Origin: CS4-C045 sp963844115
GTDB taxonomy: Bacteria; Planctomycetota; Planctomycetia; Pirellulales; UBA7805
Assembly (NCBI GenBank): GCA_963844115.1
Contig: CAWJNN010000062.1
Location: 1-64,000, forward strand
Direction: 5' to 3'
DNA length: 64,000 bases
Shown here: positions 39,991 to 51,272 of the stretch, one piece after another
How the letters are laid out: each line of letters starts with the position of its first letter
How positions within the stretch are numbered: the stretch's first letter is position 1
Notes under the pieces: model-generated
What the model was told of the DNA's origin: nothing
The model's database searches: none
Seen by the model: only the letters and a program-made list of their open reading frames with translations
Translations under genes and position numbers: made by a program

Positions 39991-40680
39991 TCTCCCTCAG
40001 AAACGAACCACGAATGGACACAAATGAACACGAATCGGATTTATGCAAAGCAAGACAAGAGCAAACCTCTTTTGACTCCCACACATTCGTGTCTATTCGT
40101 GTTCATTCGTGGTTCTTCTGTTTTTAGTTTGAGTAAATTGAATGTTGCAACAAGGCAAGCGACTGCTCACCTTAACGTCTTCAAATACGCAATCAAATCG
40201 CGCAGTTCGGCGTAATTGCTTTTCTCCCTCAGAAACGAACCACGAATGGACACACATGAACACGAATCGGACTCATGCAAAGCAAGAGCAAACCTCTTTT
40301 TGACTCCCACAAATTCGTGTCTATTCGTGTTCATTCGTGGTTCTTCTGTTTTCAGTTTGAGTAATTTGAGTGCTGCAACAAGGCAAGCGACTGCTCACCT
40401 TAACGTCTTCAAATACGCAATCAAATCGCGCAGTTCGGCGTAATTGCTTTTCTCCCCCAGAAACGAACCACGAATGGACACACATGAACACGAATCGGAC
40501 TCATGCAAAGCAAGAGCAAACCTCTTTTTGACTCCCACAAATTCGTGTCTATTCGTGTTCATTCGTGGTTCTTCTGTTTTCAGTTTGAGTAATTTGAGTG
40601 CTGCAACAAAGGATGCGACTGCTCACCTTAACGTCTTTAAATACGCAATCAAATCGCGCAGTTCGGCGACCGTAATTGCT
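39991..40680. repeat. Three tandem copies of a 228-232 bp unit
   Basis: Units begin TCTCCCTCAG at 39991, 40223 and 40451. Each contains an ACGAATGGACAC...CATTCGTGG inverted repeat followed by the last codons of the neighbouring dehydrogenase-cytochrome gene (minus strand, AELRDLIAYLKTLR). Copies two and three are almost identical and the first differs slightly. Only the third is continuous with the real gene. The reading frame stays open through the units, giving repeated 76-codon frames that are not genes. Confidence 0.92.
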
Positions 40681-43600
40681 TTTTCCAGACCACGCGGCAT
40701 CAGTGACGTTGTCGAGGGCACCATCTCTTCAATATCGTCGCGAGCGATCCGTAATTCGGGCTTGCCCGCCATTCGCAAATAGACTGCGGTCGCCGTCTGT
40801 CGACCGATAACACCAACGTGCGTTAGTCCGGACTCCGTGTAAATGGTAAAGGTCTGGTAGTTTCCTGCAATCGTCGAACTGGGAAACACGATCGACTCCG
40901 TCAAATCGCGCTCCGTTCGAATACGAGCGATTTGCGACAGGTCGGGACCAATATTGCCTCCGCGGCTTTCTGCACGATGGCATGTATGGCAAACCGCCCG
41001 GTTCCCAAAAAAGATCTCACGGCCGCGCCGTGCATCGCCATTGGCGATCTGCGACATCAGTTCGGCCAGGCGGCCCGCCTGCTCCTGGCGGTCTGCCCCG
41101 GCGGCGCGCACCAGCGATGTGCCCGCTTCCGCGATCTCTGGCGGAAAGCGATCCAACAGGTTCTGGATGCGATCGGGTGCCAGGCTGGTCAGCGCTTGCG
41201 ACTGGCTGAGCGCTGCAACGATGCGCTGGCCGAGCTGCGCATCGCGCCCGTGCACCGCTGGTGGTGCGACGATTGTCAGTCCGTTGAAGATGCCGTGGTT
41301 CGCGGTCGTGTCCTCCGTAGCGGCGGTCCAGGAGATGTTGATCGTGCCGTCGGACTTTGGGGCCACGTTGTGAAACAGCGCGTGCGTTTTGTCCACGGCG
41401 TATTCTTTGTCGCCCGGCTTGACTCCGTTGATGTTCGTATTCTTGGAACCCTTCGCATCAACAATCGTCACTGATGCTCCGTGCGGTGGATCGCTGGGGT
41501 AGCTGGAACCGTAGAAATACAGATCGTAGCGCCCGCGGGCTTGAGGCCGCCCAGCGTGAATTGGTTCTTGAATGACTGGTGCTCGCCACCACCGCCGCGC
41601 AGCCCGTTGTAGAAAAAATCGCCAAGTAGACGGTCGAACTGATTCGTGAAATACGGCAGCAGGGTGGCACCGTCCATCTTGCTGAGCCACATGCCGCTGT
41701 AGGAACCATCCGAGGTCCGCAGATAGTTCATCCCATCGCCGGCGGTCGGGTTCCACACGCTCCAGATAGCCAGGCGACCCTGCGGATCGTCCGCAAACGC
41801 CGCGAGGCCACGATGCGTTTTACCGTCGGCCGGTTGAGCATCGACGTTGACCACGACCGGTGCCGCATCGCGTTCAAATCGCCGCAACAGGACCGGCAGT
41901 TCCAGCGGCCGTGCGCGGGCCAATAGATCGGCTACGGCCAGCGTCTGTTCGTGGCTGAGGTTGGCGGCGGCCAGCGCCTCAGCCGCTCGCACGCGATCGA
42001 CCGGTAACACATCGCCGTTCAACTGCGCCGCCAGCAGTGCGAATGCCGCCTGGTCCAACTGTCGACCGTGTCTGGCGACATTGGCAATCGCGGCCAGTCG
42101 TAGCGGCTGTGGCCGCGATGTGTCGCGACTAATCTTCAACAGCACGTCGTCCAATCGATCCGTTTCCTTGGCGGAAGTCGTCGCGACCGCGTGCTCGATC
42201 AGTTCCGCGTCCGTGCCGGCTAGAAGTGTGCCAACGGGCTATTCAGTGGATCCGGCATGTCATCCAGATCACTTTCGGCCAGGGCATCCAGCACCAGCAA
42301 CTGAGTCTCTTTAGCGGTCGATTCGCGGGACAGCGCGCCGGTCATTTCCGCTTGAATCAGGCTGTTGCCGGCAAACGCAGCCATCACGGCGCGGGCCAAC
42401 CTGGAGTCGTCGTCGCCAAGCTCTATTGCGGTCAACCAACGTTGGACGATTCCTTTGATTTCATTTGCCCAGTCCGGGTGACGGCTGATAATTTCCAGAG
42501 CCGTGGTACGCAACGCGAGATCATCAGTATTGACCAGGGGGGTGACCATGTCGTGCGTCAGATGGTCGCCCGACATCTGGTCCAGCGCCACCAGCGCGGC
42601 TCGCTGGACCTGCGGGTTGTCCGCTGCCAGGCCTTTTGCCGTCACGGCCGGTTCGTGAATACGGATCAAAGCGTAGACAAACGCGTGCATCAGGAAGTCG
42701 TCGTTATCCTCGCGGGCAACACCATCCAATATGGCGGAAACCGAGCGGACCGAATCGATCTGCCCTAACGCGGCGGCGGCCGCACGACGCTGGGGCGGCG
42801 GGCCAGTGCGAAGGATGGTGAGCAGCGCGTCGCTGGCACCAGGGTCTTTAAGAATGCCAACGCTGCGGATCGCAGCCTGCCGTACGGTCGCGTCGCTATC
42901 GGTGAGCGCGGCCCGTAACGGTTCGAGAGCTGGCGGTGTACCGATTCGCGATAGCGTCCAGATGGCATTGCGCCGGACACGAACAATGTCCGAAGAACGG
43001 ATCGATTTGTCCAGCGCGGAAACCGCGGCGGCACCGCGCCCAGCAAGCATATCGATCGTCCGGTCGCGGACTGCGGGGCGAGGGTCGTCCAACCGCGCGA
43101 TCATCTCGTCGCTGGCGGCGGTCCAGTCGAGCTGCCGGCCCCGTGGATCGTCAACAGGTGCCGCTCCCGCTTTGCGAATCCGGTAGATCGCGCCCAGCAC
43201 GTGCGGCTTGGCGATTTTGGACGTGGGACAGCCGTAGTAGACCCACCCGCCGGTGTCGATGACCAGCAGACTGCCGTCGGCGTCTTCCAACACATCCGTG
43301 GGATGAAAATCAATCGCTTCGGACGTCAGGAAATTTTCATCGACGGATTGAAACGTCGATCCGTGCGGTGCGATTTGTGTACGTACGACCTGGTGCGTGT
43401 TGAACTGGCAAGCAAAGTAGTTGTCGCGGTACGCGGCACCAAACGCCGTGCCGCGATACCGCTTCAGCCCGGCGGGTGCGACCTGTCCCCAGCGGCTCAA
43501 CGCCGGTAACCGATAACCGGTGTCCGGCAGCAGCGGCTTGCCGTAGACCGTATGCGTCAGCGCCCCGTCGATCCAGTGAATCAAGGCATCGTGCCGACCG

Positions 43601-44379
43601 TCGACGCCGTCGAAGATTGCGGCGGTGGTTAGCAGCTCGCCGTCAGGCGTGAACTCGACGTCGACCGGGTTTACGGGACCTTGACCGAAAACCTCCAGAT
43701 CGGTTCCATCCGCCCGGCATGAGAAGACACCGGCGGCGGAACCTTTTCCGAGTCGCTTGCCGTCCGCGCCTACCAGGTCGTAGCCGAATACACCACCGGT
43801 GAAGTAGATCCGCCCGCACGGTCCCAGGTACGGACCACTTTGATTGGGGTTTCCGTTGAGTTCAAATTCGCCGACCAGTTTTTCACGTTTGTCGGCGACC
43901 CCGTCGTCGTCGGTATCTTCCAATCGCCACAGGTAGGGCGCCGAAACGACGTACAGCGCGTTGTTGTGCCACAGTGCCCCTTCGGGCATGACCATCTTGT
44001 CGGCAAAGATCGTGCTCTTGTCGAACTTGCCGTCGTCATCCGTATCCTCAAGCATCCGAATGAAGCGCGCCTTCTCCTGTAGCAGCTCTTCTTTTTTCAG
44101 ATTACGTCCGTCCGTTTCGGCGATGAAAAGTCGGCCTCGATCATCGAGACAGGCGAGCATCGGATGCTTGACCAGCGGCGGGGCCGCGGCCAGTTCCAGC
44201 ACGAACCCCTCGGGGACTTTGATTGCAGGCGGCGTAAACGTGTTTGTCTCGTCGGCTCTGGTTATCGTTCCGCAGGCAACGACAGCGAGGCAAACGGAAA
44301 GGCACGATCGAAACAGGTACAGCAGCTTGCGGATCGGAAGCATCGGAAAGCAATCCATGTCACTAAGGCACTCTAACAA
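40623..44379 (-). CDS. Secreted dehydrogenase-like propeller, HEAT and c-type cytochrome protein (two frameshifts)
   Basis: About 1,250 residues. The start is uncertain: 44379, 44358 and 44343 are all possible and none has a good ribosome site. After the signal peptide comes a TIGR02604-type propeller (KHPMLACLDDRGRLFIAETD, MLEDTDDDGKFDKSTIFAD, PVNPVDVEFTPDGELL, DVLEDADGSLLVIDTGGW). Many HEAT repeats follow, then an oxidoreductase-like beta domain (GGGGEHQSFKNQFTLGG). The C-terminal haem domain has CHTCH and NIGPDLSQIA. Frameshifts near 42226 (NSP to GTLLAGTDAEL) and 41520. Its last 15 codons have been copied into the tandem repeat at 39991. Confidence 0.85.
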
Positions 44380-44566
44380 CCCTTGTGGTGCGGCCGTCTC
44401 GGCTGCTCACGGCAGGCGGGACGCCTGCACCACAAAAGGCTTTGCTAGAGCCTCTAGGTTCCAGGGAAGCGGAACTAGTCGAAAACCGGGTTGTCGTGTT
44501 CGGCCAAGGATCAATTAGAAGCGGGGCGGGGGTCGATCGGTAGGAGGAACAGTTCACTGCAAAACA

Positions 44567-46207
44567 TTATTCTTTGGCCGGTGCTGTCTCGGCCTGTGCC
44601 GCTTCCGATCGATCCGCATCGGCTTGCGCTGTCTCCGTCGGTTCCGGCTCAGTCTGCTCCGGTTCGGTCGGCTCTGTCTCCGTCGGTTCGACGGGTTGCC
44701 TGGCACCCTGCAGCGTACCTCGTTCGGCCGCTAACAATTGTTTGTAGCGCTGCTGGATTTCGGGCGCGGCGACCTTCGACAGGTTGGCGGCCAGAGCAAC
44801 GTCTTCCGCGGTACGGAAGAATCGTTGACACTTGGCCCATTTGCGATCCAGGTCGAAATTCTGTTTCTTGATGTCCTCGATTTTGTCCAGAAGACCGGAA
44901 AACTCCTGGTAGTCCTTGTGGCTCTCGACCGTCTTGATGAATTCAGCGGAATTCGCGGTAAGCAGTTCGGTGGCCTTGCCATGCAGCAGGTTCGTCAATT
45001 CGGGCCAGCGATTGCGAATGCTCTTGGCGATCGCGCCTTTCAGCTCATTTGCCCGGTCGGCGGCCGTCTTTCCTTCCGCAGCCAGCTCGCCACGCCGTTT
45101 CTCTATCTGCTTGATTACTTCACGCGTAGCTTCAACGCGATTGTTTCCTTCCAGGTTCAGCTGGCGGGAAAGGCCTTCCAGCACGGCCCGCTCGACCGGT
45201 GAGGCCAGTTTGAGCATTTCTTCATAAGGTGTTTCGGAATCGATCAGGTCAGGCCAGCCGTTGTCTTCAGTCTTGCTGTAGTGCCGCAGGTAAGCACCGG
45301 AGGTTCTTGTGGGAATATCGACGGCATCGGAGGTGAGCAACACGTAGGCGTGCGCTTCCTCCAATGAGACCTCACCGTCCTCGTCGTAATCGGGCGTCGG
45401 AATCGACTCACCCAATCGCGTCTTGCTGCCCAGCGCGGCCCAGAAGAAGGAGCTGTATTCCTGGTATTCCTCCTCCCGGATATCCGGGGTACACCCGGCG
45501 GCCGGGCGATCGTGAGTCGTGGCGAAGAAGCCACACACGTTGCGTGCAGACGTTCCCTTGGCCGCTTCGCCCTGATTAAAGATCACGTGGCTAAAACCAC
45601 CGGCATAGCATTGCACCATGATCAGCACGACATTCACGCCCTCCGGCAGCGCCGCCAGCTTGCCAGCCAGATCCTTCATCTTCACCGGTTCGCTTTCAAA
45701 CGTGAAGAGTTGCGAGTTGTAAGGTTGTTCCTTGTTGTCGCTTTTGCCTCCATGCGCGGTCGCATAGACAATCAATCGGTCACCTGATTGAAGCTTGCTG
45801 CCGATCTCGTGAAACCAGGTTTCGATATTCTTGTAGGTGGACGCCCCGTGGACTCCGGGTACCTCGTGGCTGCGATACATGTAATCGAGGTGGCCTTCGT
45901 TCATCAACGTTCGGCCCATCAAGCGGTTTGCCTTGGGCACGGCATCGGGATCGGAGTATTGCAGATCGCGCCGCGGCGACTCTCCATCCGCAAAATAGAT
46001 GTCGTGCGGGATACTTTCGGAAAGTCGTTCGGACAACAGGCGCTGGTAGAACAGCACGTTTTTCTCAAGCGAAATCTGATTTCCCTCCGGCGAATAACCA
46101 CCGCCGATCGTCAGGAAATAATCGTCCGCCGAGGCCGCCGGTATCGACACGAGTGTAACGACCGTCGACAACACAAAAGGGAGGAGAGCGTACGGAACCG
46201 TCCGCAT
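44567..46207 (-). CDS. Secreted caspase/legumain-like (clan CD) protease with EF-hand motif
   Basis: ATG 46207 gives a signal peptide (YALLPFVLSTVVTLVSIPAASA) and a 546-residue protein, unbroken. The catalytic His-Gly pair is in LIVYATAHGGKSD (about residue 150) and the Cys in VVLIMVQCYAGGFS (about 200), the layout of clan CD peptidases such as legumain and caspases. A Cys-containing loop NVCGFFATTHDRPAAGC follows. Residues near 270 read TPDYDEDGEVSLEEAHAY, an EF-hand calcium loop (D-x-D-x-D-G-x-x-x-x-E-E). The C-terminal 250 residues are alpha-helical/coiled-coil, ending in a Glu-Pro-Thr repeat tail. Calcium-dependent activation and autoprocessing are plausible but inferred. Confidence 0.8.
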   Translation of the reverse strand: MRTVPYALLPFVLSTVVTLVSIPAASADDYFLTIGGGYSPEGNQISLEKNVLFYQRLLSERLSESIPHDIYFADGESPRRDLQYSDPDAVPKANRLMGRTLMNEGHLDYMYRSHEVPGVHGASTYKNIETWFHEIGSKLQSGDRLIVYATAHGGKSDNKEQPYNSQLFTFESEPVKMKDLAGKLAALPEGVNVVLIMVQCYAGGFSHVIFNQGEAAKGTSARNVCGFFATTHDRPAAGCTPDIREEEYQEYSSFFWAALGSKTRLGESIPTPDYDEDGEVSLEEAHAYVLLTSDAVDIPTRTSGAYLRHYSKTEDNGWPDLIDSETPYEEMLKLASPVERAVLEGLSRQLNLEGNNRVEATREVIKQIEKRRGELAAEGKTAADRANELKGAIAKSIRNRWPELTNLLHGKATELLTANSAEFIKTVESHKDYQEFSGLLDKIEDIKKQNFDLDRKWAKCQRFFRTAEDVALAANLSKVAAPEIQQRYKQLLAAERGTLQGARQPVEPTETEPTEPEQTEPEPTETAQADADRSEAAQAETAPAKE

Positions 46208-46348
46208 GGTGGGTCTCTCGGGTGGGTAAATGAGGCGGGGGGGGGGCGGCCTGCTAAAGGATTGTCGCATGCCGCACGCAATTTCACTGATTAACATCCT
46301 AACTTGGATTTGCCGGGTAATACAGTGCCTCGTGGTCCACGAAAGAAC

Positions 46349-46486
46349 ATGCGTTACTATACCCGTGTTAATCGCCATAAAGCACTGGGTGTGCGTACCG
46401 ACGCGGACGGCCTTCCGTACAAACGCCTGCGGAAAAGTAAACCGTCGTGGTTCGGTCGGTATTTCGACACCCGGCCTTTGCAGTGA
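46349..46486 (+). CDS. Small basic protein, unrecognised
   Basis: A 45-residue frame MRYYTRVNRHKALGVRTDAD...YKRLRKSKPSWFGRYFDTRPLQ. It is rich in Arg, Lys and aromatic residues with no low-complexity look. It lies between two divergently transcribed secreted-protein genes. No strong ribosome site precedes it (GAAAGAAC, weak). I do not recognise a family; it might be a nucleic-acid-binding or ribosome-associated peptide, or chance. Confidence 0.35.
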   Translation: MRYYTRVNRHKALGVRTDADGLPYKRLRKSKPSWFGRYFDTRPLQ

Positions 46487-46572
46487 TGTTTGCGTGTTGC
46501 GTACAATCGAGACGATCACATCGTTCGTGCAACGGGGAAACCACCCGGGCCGAGTATTCATTGAAGGGCCTG

Positions 46573-49500
46573 ATGACAATGTTGAAACTTTTATTGACCG
46601 CGTTGCTTGTAGTTTTCGAACTGTCGTTGGCCTGCGCGGACGAAAACGGCGCGGGCCGAAATGACGGTGCGTTCCAGCTGGCCGATGGTGATCGCGTTGT
46701 CTTGCTGGGAAATACCTTTTGGGAACGCGAGCTGCGCGATGGCTACCTGGAAACCGCGCTGACGGCGAGCCACCCTGGGCAACAAATCACGTTTCGCAAC
46801 CTGGCTTGGAGCGGCGATACGGTTTTCGGAGATTCCTGGACCTATTCGTCGTCCCACTCGGACGACAAGAATGTTGCGGACCGTTTGCTGAAGTTAATCG
46901 AACAGCAACGGCCGACGGTGATCGTTGTCAATTTCGGCGCGGTCGAATCGTTTGCCGGCCCTTCGGGACTCAACCGCTGGCGGAAAGGGCTGAGCGACTT
47001 TCTTGTCAAATTGAAACCGCTCGGTGCGCGAATTGTGCTGATGCGGCCCGCGCCGCGCGACGACGTGCCTCCAAACCTGGCCCGCGCCAAGCCGCTGAAC
47101 GCGAACCTGCAGCAGTATACCGGCGTGATGCGCGACGTGGCCGCCATCGGTGGTCACCAGTGGTTTGATCCGTTTGTGCAGCTCGACCGCGCGACTCCCA
47201 ACAACGCTCAATCGCCGTGGACCGTTAACGGCATGCACTACACATCGACGGGCTACTGGCGACTGGCCCGGAACTTGCAATCCGCTCTCCGTTCCGCGCC
47301 AACGAACTGGCAGGTGGAAATCGCCGCCGACGCCCAGACGGCGAAAGCGACGGGGACGGATGTTACCGAACTGAGTGTAAAGGGCGGTCGAATTGAGTTT
47401 ACAGCGCACGATACGTTGCTGCCCTTACCACCGCCGGGCGAAGTGCTGGAAAAATCAAGCATCACCTGCGGTAAACCACCGCGCCTGCTGCGTGTTCGCG
47501 GCCTGCCCAAGGGGCAATATGAACTGCAGGCGGACGGAAAGAAGCTGCTGGAAGCCAGTGCTACCGAATGGGAGGCCGGTCTGCGTATCGACGCCGGACC
47601 ACCGCACGATCAGGCCGAGGCGCTGCGGCAGGCGATCGTCGAGAAGAACCGCCTGTTTTTCAACCATTGGCGTCCGCTCAACGAAACTTATCTGTTCGGC
47701 TTTCGCAAACCGGAGCAAGGGCGGCATGCCGTCGAAGCAAAAACGTACCAAGAGTTGACGGCCGCCGCCGATGCACGGATCGCTGAATTGCGAGACCCTA
47801 AACCGCGCCGCTACCAAATCGTTTCTGCGCAGAAGCTTAGCGAGCCTGACCAGCCACCAGCGGCCAAGAACGGTGCGCCCGACGAGACGATCCCACTGGT
47901 CGCCGACCCAGAACAAATTGCCAAGGAGTTGAAAGCTTTCCGACTGGCGGACGGGTTTCAGATCAGTCTGTTCGCCGCAGACCCGTTGATCGCCAATCCG
48001 ATTGGCATGAATTGGGACGAGCACGGACGCCTGTGGGTCGCCACCAGCCCGATCTATCCGCAGATCGTGCCCGGTAATAAACCCAACGACCAGATCATTA
48101 TTCTTGAGGACACGGATGGCGACGGCCGCGCGGACAAGCGGACCGTTTTTGCCGACGGACTGCTGGTTCCCACTTCGGTTCTACCCGGTGACGGTGGTGC
48201 CTACGTTACCAATGCGCACGAACTTTTACACCTGAAGGATACCGACGGCGACGGCCGAGCGGACCAGACACGGGTGCTCTTGTCCGGCTTCGGTACCCAG
48301 GACACGCACCACATCATTCATCGACTGCATTGGGGGCCGGACGGGCGTATCTACTTTTACCAATCGGTACTGATCTTTAGTCATGTGGAAACTCCCTGGG
48401 GCGTGCAACGCCTGGGTCGCGCCGGGCTTTGGCAATTTGACCTACGCACGCACAAGCTGGACGTACTATTTCACGGACTGGTCAATCCCTGGGGCCATCG
48501 TTTCGATCGCTGGGGCCAGTCGTTCGCAACCGACGGCGCCGACGGTCGAGGTATCAACTACGCGTTTCCCGGCGCTCGCTTCTTCTGGGCTCGTAACACT
48601 CCGCGTTACCTAACCGGCCTGAACACCGGACAGCCCAAGGAGTGCGGCTTGGAAATCCTCTCCGGGCGGCACATGCCCCGTGCGTGGCGCGACCGTTTGA
48701 TCACGGCCGACTTTCGAGCCGGCCGCATCGTCAGTTTTCAATTGAGCGAGGATCGCAGCGGTTATTTATCGAAGCAAACCGAGGACCTGATCCCGGCCGG
48801 TCATTCCCAGGCGTTTCGGCCTGTCGATATGAAGATGGGTCCGGACGGCGCGATCTACATTTGCGACTGGTACAACCCCATCATCCAACACGGCGAAGTC
48901 GACTTTCGCGATCCGCGGCGGGATCACCTGCACGGCCGCATTTGGCGCATGACGGCCAACCAGCGGCCGCTGGTCATGCGACCTCCATTGGCCGGCGCGA
49001 CGACGGCGCAGCTTTTGGATGCGCTCCAACTGCCCGAGGCATGGTCGCGCGAGCAGGCTCGTCGATTGCTGAAACAGCAAGCCACGGCGGCGGTGCTGTC
49101 GGCACTGGACAACTGGCTGGCCGAGCTGGATTCGACCGAGCCCGACTACGAACATCATCGGCTGGAAGCCGCGTGGCTGTGCCAGTCGCTGGACCAGACG
49201 CACCCCGATCTCTTGGCGAGCCTGCTGACCTCGCCCGATCACCGTGCCCGCGCCGCAGCAGTGCGGGTGTTGTCGGATTGGAGCGATCGAATGCCGGACG
49301 TCATGGATCGCCTGGCTGCCGCGATCAAGGATGATCATCCGCGTGTGCGGCTGGAAGCGATCAGCGCCTTGCGGCGTGTCGGTTCGGCGAGTGCCGTTGA
49401 TCTCGCCATGTCCGCACTCGACTTTTCTATGGATTCGAATCTGGACTTCGCCCTGTGGCTGACCGCCCGCGAGCTGCAAGACGAGTGGTTGCCCTTGTTC

Positions 49501-50792
49501 CTGCGCTGGCGAACTGACGTTTGGCGGCAGCGTGCGCCAAGCGACATTCGCATTAAGTGCCACGGGCAGTCCGGCAGTCGCCGGCGAGTTGCTCAGCCGA
49601 CTGCAGGACGGCAAGATTGGCCCTGATTCGCGCGACAGCGTGATTCAGATGGTGGCCGCGCTGGGAAATCCGAATGAATTAAGGCAACTGTTTCAATTGG
49701 GCGTGAGCGCAACCGATGCGCGCCACGCGGCGGTATTAGCCGCTCTACTCGATGCGGCGCGGCGGCGTGGCGATGCCGGAAGGCCCTCAGGAGATCTGAC
49801 GCTGCTGCTGCCGCACGTCGACGGCGATCCCGTGGCCGTGCGACTGGCCGGTCGCTGGCAACTTCAACCGGCCCGAGAAAACATCACCGCTCTGGCAAAC
49901 TCGCCCGAGACTCCCAACGAAATGTTCATGGCGGCCGTCGAGTCCCTGGCTGCCATGGGCGGCGCTGCCAGCGGCGCGACGTTACAGCGCATCGCCGCAG
50001 ACGATGCGTCATTGCCACGGCGTACGGCGGCGGCGGCAGCGCTGGCAGCGCTCGACTTGCCCCTGGCCGCGGGCCTGGCCGCAGAAATTCTAACTGCGAA
50101 ATCCCTTGGCGCGAGTCTGCCGACGATCTATTTAACGCGCTGTTGGACCGTCGCGACGGGCCCCAGGCACTGGCGAACAACCTGGCCGATCGAAAGATTC
50201 CGAAGACGACTGCTGCGCGTGGCGCACGATCGGCCAGTGCGCACGGAGGCGACGTACAAGACCTGATCAAAGTGCTGATCAAGGCCGGCGGGCTGGAACC
50301 GCTCACTCAGCAGCTTGACACCGATCAGATGCGTGCGCTGATCGACGAGATTCGCAAGCAGGGCGATCCTAAACGTGGCGAATTGATTTACCGCCGCGAG
50401 GCGCTCGGCTGCGTCAAGTGCCACGCACTGGGGGGAAGGGGGGCCGCGTCGGGCCCGACTTGATGAGTCTTGGCGGCAGCGCACCGCTGGACTACATCGT
50501 GCAATCGCTGCTGGAGCCCAGCGCGAAAATCAAGGAAAACTACCACGCGTCGGTGATCGAGCTGATCAGTGGTCGAGTGCTAACGGGCGTCGTGGTTCAA
50601 CAGTCCGACCAGCAGGTCGTCCTCCGCGATGCGCAGGACAAACTGGTAACGGTACGCCGCGACGAGATCGACCAGCAGACGACCAGCAGCGTGTCGATGA
50701 TGCCCGCCGGCTTGATGACCAGCCTCCGCCGTGACGAACTGATCGACCTGGTGCATTTTCTTTCCGAGCTAGGCAAAACTGCCAGCAGGTAA
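46573..50792 (+). CDS. SGNH-like, dehydrogenase-like propeller, HEAT and cytochrome c fusion (three frameshifts)
   Basis: About 1,400 residues. ATG 46573 is followed by a signal peptide (MLKLLLTALLVVFELSLACA). Residues 30-240 form an SGNH/GDSL-like domain (DGDRVVLLGNTFWERELRDG, NLAWSGDTV, NGMHYTSTGYWRLA) with the nucleophile Ser (GDS) replaced by GNT and the final Asp by Asn, so probably inactive. Then a TIGR02604-type propeller (NPIGMNWDEHGRLWVATSP, EDTDGDGRADKRTVFADGL, IHRLHWGPDGRIYF), HEAT repeats and a haem domain with CVKCH, then RVGPDLMSLGG. Breaks near 49545, 50140 and 50440; the last is one base lost in a G-rich run (GGGGGGAAGGGGGG). Confidence 0.85.
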
Positions 50793-51006
50793 TCGAGGCG
50801 GAAGGCGGCCCTCGCAAATCGAATAAGAAGTGCTCTTCTTCTGTGAGCCATCGGCAGAACCTGATCCGTTACCGGGTACAGGCACCGGCATCACTACGTG
50901 TCCGAATCCGGACAATTGACACGGCAGGACTTGCCATGGCTCTCGCCACCGCGCACCTGCTAAATCGCAGCCTTGTCGGCTGCTCCTGACCCCGGCGAAG
51001 CTATCC

Positions 51007-51261
51007 TCACGCAGTCGACAACGGCAACACGCAGTCAGGTTCCACGGAAATCTCGCGGACCTGCCAGCCTTCCGCCTGGACGTCTCCAACGGCGCTGCGA
51101 AGTGCGTCGTCCAGCGACTTGGCTTCACGGTCGAAGTGAATCGACGTCTTTCCTTCGCTGCCAGCCACCGCTGCGTCGCCCGTTTTGCCATAAAACGCGT
51201 CGATCACAGCGAGGTCCTCAACGTATTGGTCAATCGTGATCGTAAACTCAAAAATCTTCAT
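51007..51261 (-). CDS. Small protein paired with HicA-like toxin candidate
   Basis: 84 residues, MKIFEFTITIDQYVEDLAV...IHFDREAKSLDDALRSAVGDVQAEGW...VREISVEPD. AAGGA lies nine bases before ATG 51261. Short proteins of this form (alternating strand-helix with FDREA and AIRSAVADV) commonly follow a HicA-like partner in planctomycete genomes, and I infer an antitoxin or regulatory role. No DNA-binding motif is obvious. It starts 12 bases after the expected stop of the upstream gene. Confidence 0.55.
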   Translation of the reverse strand: MKIFEFTITIDQYVEDLAVIDAFYGKTGDAAVAGSEGKTSIHFDREAKSLDDALRSAVGDVQAEGWQVREISVEPDCVLPLSTA

Positions 51262-51272
51262 GGCCTATTTCC

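Noticed and set aside
40216..40443. Repeated 75-codon frames as small genes
   Set aside because: They translate the dispersed inverted repeat and the complement of another gene's end; they remain open only because the unit length is a multiple of three.
39991..40680. Possible CRISPR array
   Set aside because: Three units of about 230 bases with conserved interiors are tandem duplications; there are no short repeats with unique spacers and no cas genes.
46232..46245. Poly-G run upstream of the caspase-like gene as a phase-variable switch
   Set aside because: About ten G between two genes, not within a promoter spacer or coding frame that can be defined here; length may also be unreliable.
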